Of a stretch of DNA of 64,000 bases, positions 32,276-42,297 are shown piece after piece (the first letter of the stretch is position 1; each line of letters starts with the position of its first letter). The stretch is from Septoria linicola (lineage: Eukaryota > Ascomycota > Dothideomycetes > Mycosphaerellales > Mycosphaerellaceae). The position numbers were made by a program, and so were the translations under genes. The stretch lies in contig CP099428.1 of assembly GCA_024114885.1 (NCBI GenBank), forward strand, positions 1,116,001 through 1,180,000, read 5' to 3'. Below the pieces are notes generated by a model that was not told the DNA's origin, ran no database searches, and saw nothing but the letters and a program-made list of their open reading frames with translations.

Positions 32276-33710
32276 ATGGCCATCTCCGACGACCTTCCCG
32301 GCGTCTCCACCAGCATCCAGATCCATGGTCAAGCACTCCCAGAATATCGAGACGACGACATACAGGACCCAGAACGCACTGTGTCCTACATGATAGAAGC
32401 TGTGCCTGACCAGACCTTTGAGATCCATGCTCGTGCCAGTCCACATGCCGCCTTCTCAGGCTCTTCCCTCGCCATCCACTTCTACGTTGACGGCAAGTAT
32501 GTTGACGGCACGTTGATCGATGCAGCAGACATCAGTACCCATGGCAGTAGTGCGAGAAGCTGCGGTCGCTACGTGACCAGCAGTCTGCTGAGACGATACA
32601 AATTCGCCTCTCGTGAGCGGCAGATCGAGATCGGTAGGTTACTCAGAATTAGTCCTATCAGTGATACTACTGACTTGAAGTTACAGTCGAGCGCAACAGT
32701 CGCTCGCTCAGCCACCGTCCCCGTCACTCTGGAAGATTTACCGAGACTCCAGAAGTCTCATACACAAGCTATGCCTCCAGAGCTGAGACCTACGTTTCCA
32801 GAGCCGAGACATCCGCTCCGACTTCAGCGACCAATTCCTGGTCCAACATTAGGCTACAAAGCAACTCTGGCCCATTCGCAGCGCCATCCACTACATTCTC
32901 AGAGATGAGCTCGGTCGACACTCCACCATCCTTCTCGTCGCGGGCATCGACTGCGGTTCAATCCACCTCGAATCTGACAGATGCCACAAGCACTACTGCT
33001 GGTGCCGAGACCAGTGATCTAGAAGAGCTTGGAACGATCAAGATTGTGATATGCCACGTCAATAAGAAGCAGCCGGTCGCTTTTGGCAGAGGTGCTTCGA
33101 CAACTTCGAAGATCAGTGACAACAAACAGAAGGCTATCAAGGACAAGGCTGGCGGCCTCCTGGTCAGGTGGGACATTCTTGGGCTCTCGGTATGGAGATT
33201 TCGAGTTGAAGCTAACAGAGGCTAGATTCACCGCTCCTCAGACTGTCGCCCCGGTCACGACCTGGGATGTCGATGCCACAAGTGACGGTGAGAGCTCTGC
33301 TGTGACCTACATCTACCACTATCGTACTCACGGTAAGCCTAGTGATGCATCTGGTTGACTATTCCAGTCTACTGACTTTCTTCGCAGAGATGCTCTGTGC
33401 CTTGGGCGTCTTGCCGAAGGATGGGCGCATTCTGCCCCTTGCTCCGCTCGGACTCCCATCTGTCGCGGAGCGTCCTCAAGAAGAGCAGCGAGCCGATGAG
33501 CTTCAGGAACACGCCTCAGAGGCCGAAGCTGCTAGACAGGATGGGGCTCAGGTGCAGCGCGAGGAAGCAGAGAAGGGTAGTCCTGCTCGTCGCAAGGTCA
33601 GTCGCAGTGGCGAGGTGAGTGCTGAGCTGAAGGGCGAGGACATGGACTGGGACATGGTTGGCGACGAGTCGATGGCTTCTGTACCTTCTGCAGAGAGCCG
33701 TGGTAAGTGA
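32276..33710 (+). CDS. DUF7918 family protein, tandem copy 2
   Basis: Four exons, 32276-32633, 32687-33167, 33226-33332 and 33388-33710, encode 422 residues. It opens MAISDDLPGVSTSIQIHGQALPEYRDDD, with SYMIEAVPDQTFEIHARA and LAIHFYVDGKYVDG, closely matching the other two copies. A Ser/Thr-rich insert of about 90 residues (VSYTSYASRAETYVSRAETSA) separates this from a second core block beginning LEELGTIKIVICHVNK. The conserved SHS block is poorly kept here (KAIKDKAGGLLVRF), although the downstream YIYHYRTH is retained. The 58-bp intron at 33168-33225 has a weak GTGGGA donor, so that junction may be drawn wrongly. The tail is charged (EEAEKGSPARRKVSRSGE). Confidence 0.75.
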
Positions 33711-34057
33711 GGTGAGAAGGCTGGTGCAAACTGGTAGCTTCAGCACTCATCACTTCACTTCGCCTCGCTTCACTTCGCTCAACAGTGAGGTGGGAATTTT
33801 GACGCGTCAGCTTTAGCGCGTTTCAATTCATGTAGCTCAAAATCTCACTTATTCCAAACTCATTCAATCACTTGTCTCTATGCAAAGCTCAATCTTGTCA
33901 CCCTCTCTCTTCTTCGACAACATCTTGACATCAACTTCTTGTGCCGAGCCACTCGCTTTCCCACACCCTCTCGGCGGTTCACGACATATCGAGGTACGTT
34001 CAGTCATCTCAGCCGTGACCGCACAGTCACTAACGCCAACTAGCGCAAGACATCGCC
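33711..34057. other. Spacer between DUF7918 copies 2 and 3, CT-rich repeat
   Basis: About 350 bp. A short imperfect pyrimidine-rich repeat (tcacttcacttcgcctcgct, then tcacttcgct) lies at 33750-33780. The rest is promoter and leader for copy 3; a leader intron with a GTACGT donor near 33992 and a CTAG acceptor near 34043 is possible. Confidence 0.4.
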
Positions 34058-35357
34058 ATGGCGATCCATCCAGCCTTCCCTGACATGGCGATCAGTCTGA
34101 AGGTCGCTGGCACCGCTTTACCAGAATACGGAGACGACGAGGCGACACCTGATCAAGAAGCCCACGCCGTGCGCTATGTGGAGGTGCCGGATATCGCCAG
34201 TAGAAGTGAAGCTGAAGACTCTGCAATCGACGATGACGAAGACCGCGACGAAGGAAGTGTTGAGTTCGAGATCCATGCCGATATTCATGCACTCACGCCA
34301 GACTCGTACTACATCAAAGGCGTTGCAGAGGAGAATCTCAAGGAGTATGGTCTGGCCTTCCACATCTCGGTAGACGGCGATGACGTTGACGCTCTACTCA
34401 TCTACGATGTCTTGATCAGGATCAGCTATCCCGATGGCAAGACATGCATCAGCAAGGGCCAGTATATTGATGCCGAGACAGTGTTGCCCTACCGACTGAA
34501 ATCAATCAAGATGATCGACGCCGCGGCAGCTGCTGCCAGAGGAGCTCGAACGCCAGCTGAGAAAGAGAAGCTTGAACAACTAGGCACTGTGAAGATTGTC
34601 GTGCATCACGTCCGGAAACAGGGACGGTCGGCACCAGCAAGAAGCGAGTACAAGGACCGGACTATCTTGGGCTTGGATGAGGTCGATCTGAAGGGCAAGG
34701 CTGTCAGTCACAGCGTGGGTTTCGGTGCGGCTGTGGAAGACCGAGGTGGTGCAGCTTTCTCCGAAGTGCAATATATTGACATCGAAAATGGTCCGGTGGC
34801 GGTCTATGAGTTCCGGTACAGGTCGAGAGGTATGTTTGGCTCGACTACGCACAGTCTCAGCACTAGCTAACAAACTTGCAGAGGCGCTCCAGGACGAGCG
34901 CATCATACCACGAACACCAAGTCCCTCAGCTGGGTCAGACCACGCAGCTGAAGCTGGAACCGAGCCTAAGGATGAAGACGACGACCTCCCCAATCTGACT
35001 CCGGATCAATTGATAGACCTCGTGCGCCAATCAAGGAAGAGAGACCGCCAGCGTACACAGGTTAAGCCGGAGATCAAGAAGGATGAGGACATGCTCGGGT
35101 CGACCACAGGCAGGTCTAAGAGAGCACCACTCATTACGAAAGACCAGGGCATCATCTTGGCTATTGGAGACGACGACGAATTTCATCCAGAGCCGCGCCA
35201 AAAGAAACCTAGATTGCAAGCAGAGCCAGAAATCATCGACAGTGACGATGAAGGCTCGGTAGCCACATTTGCCGGTCACGATGATCCAGTACAAAACAGA
35301 GACGCCGATTTCGACTTTATGGGGGAGTTCCAAACCAGGTATGGCCACAATCTGTGA
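34058..35357 (+). CDS. DUF7918 family protein, tandem copy 3
   Basis: Two exons, 34058-34829 and 34882-35357, encode 415 residues; the 52-bp intron has a GTATGT donor, GCTAAC branch and TTGCAG acceptor. Start MAIHPAFPDMAISLKVAGTALPEYGDDE and the core blocks LAFHISVDGDDVDALLI, LGTVKIVVHHVRKQ, DLKGKAVSHSVGFGAA, VYEFRYRSREAL and RIIPRTPSPS are the most canonical of the three copies. An acidic insert (SAIDDDEDRDEGS) is unique to this copy. The tail has LTPDQLIDLVRQSRKRDRQ, seen in other family members, a basic PRQKKPRL that could be a nuclear signal, and an acidic EIIDSDDEGS. It lacks the early introns present in copies 1 and 2 while sharing the one after YRSR. Confidence 0.82.
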
Positions 35358-35649
35358 GCAGCGTGACAGCAATGGAGGGTCCACTGGTCCTCATTCCATT
35401 GGAAGACTGAGCTTGGTGGAATTGGCTGTATGCTCTTACAGAGCGCTCAGCACCGGTCTTGATCTATCTCTACAGTTGTATGCTGTGCACAGAGACAGAT
35501 GTCCTAGTGCAAATCTTGTCGCAAGATGATCTGAGCACATCATTGCTGTACCTCTTCACCAAGCCCAAACATGCGTATGGAGTTGTTCCATGCCCTGCAA
35601 ATACAGTTAGCCCTCGATTTCACAACTTGAATGACAGATACATCACGAC

Positions 35650-36733
35650 TTACGCTTCGGCGACCTCTTCCACACCGATCCCTTTGATGCCAGCCACAGC
35701 CCAAGCGACTCGTGGCATGGCACATGGCTCATTCCTTCCCTTCACCATGAATTCAGCAGCCCACTTTTCTTTCTTCACAGCTTTGGGTAGCTCAGGTGCT
35801 CCTTCGCTCTTGAAATATGCCGCAGAAGCATGACTCGGCCGCATCTCACACCAAGGTCCATCTGTCTCAATTTGTAGTCTCTCGAGTGGGACTTCCTTCA
35901 CCACCGCGCAGTTCTCTTCCGTCTTCATGCTACATCCATTGATCCCAATGTCAAAGCCCAGCTTCACGAGCGACTGCATTTCTTCGAGCGATCCCGTGAA
36001 GGAATGTACAACACCACGCTTCGGTAGCTTCTCCAGACGCTCTGTAAGCAATTTCTCAAAGTCCTCGGCTGCGGCTCGAGAATGCAGAAATAGAGGCATC
36101 TGCAGCTCAACAGCAAGGTCCAACTGTAGAGCGAAGTACTTCAGTTGTGTCTCCTTCTCAGCATGGAAGAGACGATCATAATCCAGTCCAATCTCGCCAA
36201 ACGCCGTCGCGGTACCCCCGTCACGACATTGCGTCGCAAGGGTCCTGAGCTCTTGTAGCAGCCCGTCTGGACCCGAATGGTGTTTGTCGAAAGTGTTCGC
36301 TGAGCAAGGATGTACGCCAATGGTGGCAAAACACAGTCCAGGATAATCTTCTGCTAGCTTGACAGCGTTTTGGCTTTCCTTGAGATCAGACCCAGTGACC
36401 ATCATCTTCTGCACGCCAGCATCTTTGGCTCGCTTGACGACGTGTTCGAGGTCATCTTCGTGGGCTTTCTTGCCATGGGATATGCCGCGAAAGATTGGAT
36501 CTGAGAGGTTTATGCCGATCTATACTGAATCTCTGTCAGTAGAATCCAAGATATCCAGAAGCGAGAATACAGACATCGACGTATCGGAGAGCTGGCTTCG
36601 GCGCAGGGGCTACCGGAGATTCGGTTGTCGTTGATGCCATTCTTGCGTTGATCGAGATTTGTCTTGGTGTAATGTATCTTGCGTGAGGAAGTGACAGGAA
36701 TGTCCTCGTTCGGAGCACAGAACGGACGTTCAT
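35650..36733 (-). CDS. TatD-type deoxyribonuclease
   Basis: Exon 2 spans 36519-35650; the 55-bp intron (36574-36520, GTCTGT...ATAG) joins it to a short first exon ending at 36575. From the ATG at 36640 the protein is 311 residues (MASTTTESPVA...). An upstream in-frame ATG at 36733 would add 31 residues. TatD metal-site motifs are complete: RYVDIGINLSDPIFRG, TIGVHPCSA, GEIGLDYDR, FLHSRAA, GVVHSFTG and IETDGPWCEMRPSH. TatD enzymes are metal-dependent 3'-5' exonucleases acting in DNA repair, apoptosis-like fragmentation and nucleic-acid turnover. The upstream extension is Arg/Ser-rich and has no acidic residue, like a mitochondrial presequence. The GTCTGT donor is unusual but is required by frame and homology. 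Confidence 0.88.
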
Positions 36734-37116
36734 ATACCACAGCTTCACCAGCGGTGTTCAGATAGGGAAATGACTGGATGGTGGGAGGCCTGATGGAGAA
36801 CCTCGAGGAAGTGACGGTGTCACGAAGCAAGCACGTCGTCACGAATGGACGACTATCTCAGCTGAACAGACCACCACGGTGTCTTGTCTCAGACTGCCAG
36901 ACGCTGTGCGCTATGCCACATCTAGTCAAAGCGTCGATCTAGCCGAGCGGCCGATCTTGATGATCTGATGATGCTTCGATCTTTGTGTCAATGACGAAGT
37001 CTGGCGCGGGTCTCACGCCCATACCAAGCCTGGCGCGTAGCATAATATTGAGCCATGAGGTAGGGATGTGCTCATCCGAAGCATTCCTATAGTCTCTTCT
37101 TCGTGCACAGCTTGTC
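36734..37116. other. Divergent promoter region, TatD and flavoprotein
   Basis: About 380 bp between the two divergently transcribed genes. No further coding signal is visible. Confidence 0.5.
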
Positions 37117-38998
37117 ATGCCTACTGATGGCAGACCATTGCTGGAGCCCCAAGCATCGCAAACGCGATTCGACATGAGCCAAAAGATGGAAGGCCAAAAG
37201 CGGAAGAGGGTATTGGTTGTGGGAGCTGGCGCGGCTGGTATGATATGGCTGCATGGGCTATATTTGTGCTGCTGGCTTACAGTCTGATCTAGGCATGTCC
37301 TGCGCGCACCACCTCTCCGAGCACCCAGACAAATTCGATGTAACGGTCGTAGATGCAGTCAACTACTGCGGAGGACAGGCATACTCAATACCACTTGATA
37401 AGCAAAAGACCGGCGCATCATGGCTCAACCAAGGTGTCCAAGGAGGTTCATACATCTTTCACCACACCATGGCCATGTTCGGCAGGAATGGCTTCTGGGC
37501 TGATCCCGTCAAGCTCCAGGTCTCCTTCGGCAAAGGCGACCAGTTCTGGAGCAACGTGTATCCTACCAAGATGTTGGAGAAGCACAAGTCAGAGGTCGTC
37601 AAGTTCTTCCGCATGCTTAAGATCATACGCGCACTAGAGCTGTTCTTCATGCTCATACCGATCAAGCTGTTGGTAAAGATCTTCCGGTTCTCAGAAGAGT
37701 TCGCCAATGTCGTGGCTTTGCCTATGGTAGCATTGTTCTTGGGGACTGGTAACTACGCACCTGAAGTGCCATCCATCATGCTCGATCGCCTCTGCACAAG
37801 TCCCACTTATGGCATGTGGTACCCCCCGGACAAGCATAGCGTAGCCTCGAACATGCCTCCTATGGTCGTCTTCCCTAATCTCAGCGACTTTTACAAGACA
37901 TGGCGCAAGAATCTGCTCAAGCGCGGAGTGAACATCCGTCTCTCTACAGAAGTGACCCAGGTTATACAGCGAGATAAGAACGGTGTCAAGGTCAAAATTA
38001 TCGGGCGGACACCAGTGAAGGATGGCCATAACCCAAATTCTGCCTGGGTACCTGATGATGTTGAAGGATCAAAGGCAGATGGCGACAAGGTCGAAACCGT
38101 CGAGGAGTACGATGAGATTGTGCTCTGTGTACTCACTGATACCGCAAAGCGCCTTCTCAAGCCAACCATCACCGGCCTCGAATCGCGCGTCCTCGGATCC
38201 GCGAAGTTCGCAAACGATATTACAGTCACCCACCAGGATCACGAGTATATGAAGAAGCACTACGAGAACTTCTACAGCCAGGAGTTAGCAGTGTCATCTA
38301 TCAACGGCGTCAACATGCAGGAGCGATGTGATTGGGCAAAGGACAACTTCAAGGCCATGTACCTCATTCGAATGTACCCACAGGATTTGACGAAGCTGGA
38401 GATGTGCTTCGATGCCACGAACTATCAACCTCAATTCCCACCCGAAGTGCCTTTCGACAAGCACGTCTTCCAAACTATCTTCCTCAACAATGAGCGCGAC
38501 AGCCATCTCTGGACCAAGGACGAGATCAAGAAGGACAAGATCATTCGCGAAGACTGGTGGCATCAGCTCTGCCATTCATGGACTCACTACCTCTTCGTAG
38601 TTCCCCGCATGATGTTCCTGCAAGGAAAGCGTCACACACGCTACGCTGCCTCTTGGACTCTCGTCAATGCCCACGAGACCGCATGCATTTCAGGTATTTC
38701 TGCGGCTGTCGATCTTGGAGCCGAATATCCTGCGGACCTCGAAAGAGATAAGTTTGCTTTCTTGGCTTTCAGACTTTACAACCTGATCGCATATGGCAAA
38801 TGGATCAAGCGCAACTACACAAAGAAGACGAAAGATGGTGAAGGGAAGGACTACGCTACTGGCAATGAGTACGGCAGTGTGTATAATGGTCCTGGTGTGA
38901 ATCCTAACGAGGAGAGGAAGATCTGGAAGCAGGAGGTCGAAGCAGGCAGGAGTTTGCGAGTTGAGGACTTCGATCACAAGAGCGATGCCACTATTTGA
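37117..38998 (+). CDS. FAD/NAD(P)-binding oxidoreductase (amine-oxidase-like)
   Basis: Two exons, 37117-37237 and 37293-38998, give 608 residues; starting at the in-frame ATG at 37174 gives 589. The 55-bp intron interrupts the dinucleotide-binding motif, which reads VLVVGAGAAGMSCAHHLSEH after splicing, followed by the acidic residue at the end of strand 2 (VTVVDAV). The GGQAYSIP and NQGVQGGSYIFHH segments are typical of NAD_binding_8/amine-oxidase-like flavoproteins. The C-terminal substrate-domain region contains RYAASWTLVNAHETACISGISAA, resembling the last FAD-contact block of that superfamily. The mid-region (FFMLIPIKLLVKIF) is hydrophobic and may contact membrane. The substrate is not known; it is a widespread fungal family without firm function. 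Confidence 0.75.
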
Positions 38999-39215
38999 GC
39001 GATGCGAAATGGTTAGATGGAGATGATATACCCTACTAATGTATGTTTGCGGTGTGAGTGCTCATCTGAGGCTCTTCTCGAATCAACTCTCGACCTTTCG
39101 AGAGCACGAAATGCGAGGCTTTGTTGAGCAAACATAATAGAGCACAGTCTCTGTGTCCTTTCTCGTTGTAGAAGTGTCTGAACATCATTATCGTAGCCAT
39201 CCAACCAGCAGCCAG

Positions 39216-39608
39216 ATGTCGGGAGACGAGGCGGATCGGCGCAACCGTCCTATGGAGCTGACAATCGGCAAAAATTGGAACGAGCTCAACCAAGCTGAAA
39301 AGCAAGACGCGGTCGATCATATCAACAGCAAGGCTGTTGCCAAGGAAGAACTTGTCACACCAATGACTGCTACAGCCTGGCAGGCAGAAGAGGAGTTTCG
39401 TGGAAGTGCTGACAAGAAGAAGCATGATTGTGCATTTGACTCCCCTGCGCCAATCAAGGAGACGAGGGAGGTTGAGAAGTCCGATATGGCGAAGAGGAGA
39501 GAGGTCGTAGCTGAGAGGCTTACGCCAGGAAAGGCGGGAAGCAGATCAAGTGCACAAGATGGTGCTTGTGCCGATGAGACGCGCAGTCAGATCAGTACCG
39601 AGCCATGA
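39216..39608 (+). CDS. Small hydrophilic hypothetical protein
   Basis: Single frame of 130 residues from the ATG at 39216. It is strongly charged and Ala/Glu/Lys-rich, with a short helical block (NWNELNQAEKQDAVDHINSK) and a disordered Ser-rich end (GSRSSAQDGACADETRSQ). No domain is recognised. Composition is coding-like and clearly different from the flanking spacers, but the start and possible extra exons are not certain. Confidence 0.45.
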   Translation: MSGDEADRRNRPMELTIGKNWNELNQAEKQDAVDHINSKAVAKEELVTPMTATAWQAEEEFRGSADKKKHDCAFDSPAPIKETREVEKSDMAKRREVVAERLTPGKAGSRSSAQDGACADETRSQISTEP

Positions 39609-40258
39609 AGAAAGATCAGTGGCTGGTAAGTGTATTGACAGCGATGATGTGAGCGGGCAAGGCACGGAGAAGGTGAACTTCTCGATCTGATCTTGCGGCA
39701 GGGAATCGAGAAGTCGGTGAGATGTGCGATCTCATTGCAAACATTGTGATAGCGGGCTTGTTGATAAGCAGATATGAAAGCGATCAATGTCAACTTCAAG
39801 CATACCATTTCCTCTATCGTTGTTCAGTACTTACTGGACTTGCACATCTCGGTATGTAGCTGATGATGTCGCTCTGCTTGCTGTGGACCTCAGCTCTACG
39901 CGCTTGGGCGAAACATTTGTACAGCATTGGACTATGTCTAGAAGTGACTGCGGGTGTGGCTGGCATCTGTGCATCGTTCCGATGTGATGCAACGCAAGCA
40001 ACGTTGACGGAAACGTCGTGGAGGAGGCAGAATACTGCGCAAGAAACAGGTGGGACAATCGCCAAGCCAATCTCGGTCTCGTTTATCTCACAAAGTCAAA
40101 ACCCGGCTTCCTTAGCGACGCGACATAGCGCGGTACATCTCATATCCATCTCCTGGATCATCAATTTCGTGCTTCTCGATGGACCACTTGGCAACGGGAA
40201 GCGCTGTCAATTGCATGGCCTGATTTTACCCATCGGCCCTGCCCTTCCACATTACAAG
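39609..40258. other. Intergenic region upstream of GPI10
   Basis: 650 bp without a supported gene. The GPI10 frame is open without a stop back to about 39863, but that extension is unlike the family N-terminus and is probably untranslated leader. Confidence 0.45.
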
Positions 40259-42079
40259 ATGGCGACAGCTAAAAACCAGGGGTTGCACACAATCCAAGCA
40301 GAAGTCAGCATTTTCATCGCATTGCTCATCTTCAGGACCATCAATTCTCAACTAGTGCAGACCTTCTTCCAGCCCGATGAGTACTTTCAAGCCCTGGAAC
40401 CAGCATGGCAGATTGCTTTTGGACCCGACAGTGGGGCGTGGATGACTTGGGTGGGTTAGGAAAACGATGTCGAAATTGCAGAAATTGACAAAATGCACCA
40501 GGAATGGAGGGAAGGTCTGCGTACCTCAGTCCACCCCTATCTATTTGCGGCTGCATACAAGGCGGTTGCCCGCATATGCGAACTGGTCCAAGCAAATGAG
40601 CACTTTCGCGCCGCTGCTCTTGGTGCAGCACCAAGGCTTTTGCAAGCTTTCTGGGCAGCGGCAATGGATTTATTGACCTGGCGCATGGCCCATAAACTCT
40701 ACGGTTCTGGGCATGCAGCCTCATCCGCGGCTTTGGCTCTGACGGTGTTGAGTCCGTGGCAGTGGTTCTGCTCTGTTCGACCGTTCTCTAATTCACTTGA
40801 GGCAACGCTGACAGCCTTATCACTATCCTCCTTTCCATGGTCGAGGTTTTTGGAACCCAATGTGCGTCAGGAGAAGGGACACAAAGCTGTGCCGCGCCAC
40901 AGCAAGTCATCGAGCGACCTCTACCTTGCACTCACGGCCGCGGCAGCTGCGTTTTACCTTCGGCCGACCAACATCATCATCTGGCTGAGCATCAGTGTCT
41001 GTCTTGTCTGGTACAATCGCAGCGTCACTAAGTCCATCGTGCTGATTCAAGCTGCTGCTGTCGTTGGGATCACTGTGACGGTCGCGTTCGCCTGTATTGA
41101 TCGTGTCTACTATGATGCTTGGACATTTCCGCCGCTACGATTCCTGTACTTCAACGTGGTGCAGTCACTTGCTGTGTTCTACGGAAGAAACCGACCAGAC
41201 TACTATGTCACCGAAGGATTGCCACTACTGCTAACAACTGCATTGCCTTTCGCACTTACAGGGCTCTATCAAAGCTTTTGGGATGCCAGGTCTAGACATT
41301 TAAACGGCGATGGAATACGACAACGAACGGCAGCAGTATTCGCAGCAACAGCTCTCATGACAATACTGGCATTGTCGACCATTGCGCACAAGGAGATGAG
41401 GTTTGCATACCCGCTGCTACCAATGTTACATGTTCTGGCAGCACGACCCTTGGCCTCGATCTTTGCTCGCAAGAGCAGAACACGGACAGCTCTTTTAGCG
41501 GCCGGCATTGCGGTCAACTTGTACATTGCCTATTATGTCAGCTTCGTCCATCAAAGAGGTGTCGTTGACGTGGTGCACTACCTCCGCCATCGACAGGAGT
41601 CGTGGTTCGATGCGTCACATACCGAGGACCTTTCATCACGGAAGGCCCAAAACATTACGGTTGGCTTTCTCATGCCATGTCACAGTACACCATGGAGGAG
41701 TCATCTCGTATACCCTGAGATCAACGCATGGGCACTCACGTGTGAGCCGCCTATTACTCTACCACTGGATCAAAGGCACACCTATTTGGATGAAGCAGAT
41801 GTCTTCTACGAAGATCCTGGGAAGTGGCTCAGCGAGAACATGCAAGATCGTAGGACCATCGCAAAAGGAGTTGACGAGGCAGTGGTCAAGACTAGTCCCC
41901 ACGATGATACACTACGACATTGGCCTCATTACCTCGTGGCATTTGAACAGCTTCAGCCTACCTTGGCGCAGATACTACAAGGAAGCAGATACAGAGAATG
42001 CAAAAGGTTCTTCAATACCCACTGGCACGACGACAACAGGCGGCACGGCGATGTTGTAGTATGGTGCATGCGACGATGA
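40259..42079 (+). CDS. GPI10: GPI mannosyltransferase 3 (GPI10/PIG-B)
   Basis: Exons 40259-40450 and 40502-42079 encode 589 residues; the 51-bp intron (GTGGGT...CCAG) is in phase 0 and removes an in-frame TAG. The protein is a multi-spanning GT22 enzyme of the ER membrane that adds the third mannose to the GPI anchor precursor from dolichol-phosphate-mannose. Visible signatures: FFQPDEYFQALEPAWQIAFG near residue 37, where the acidic pair of the lumenal loop sits; TWEWREGLRTSVHPYLFA across the splice; PWQWFCSVRPFSNSLEA; AAAAFYLRPTNIIIWL; and HKEMRFAYPLLPML. Length and topology match the family. It is essential in yeast, so this is likely housekeeping. Confidence 0.9.
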
Positions 42080-42297
42080 GGTCTCTGAAACCACGACAGC
42101 AGGACAAGAGCTCGAAGGACTCATGTCTGTGGCTGCTGTGGGGGACCGGTACCCCGCACCTTTGGAGCTGTACTTCAATTCAGAAGTCCCCGCGCAGTCC
42201 GCGCAACTCTTCCGACTGTCGCAAGACAACATTCTCTTTACCACAGAGTGGCGCAAAGCGCAGATCGCGGCCAACGAGTCCGCACGTGCAGCGACAC

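Noticed and set aside
39863..40258. Upstream in-frame extension of GPI10
   Set aside because: The extension is unlike the N-terminus of the family, and the start MATAKN... puts the conserved PDEYFQ loop at the expected position.
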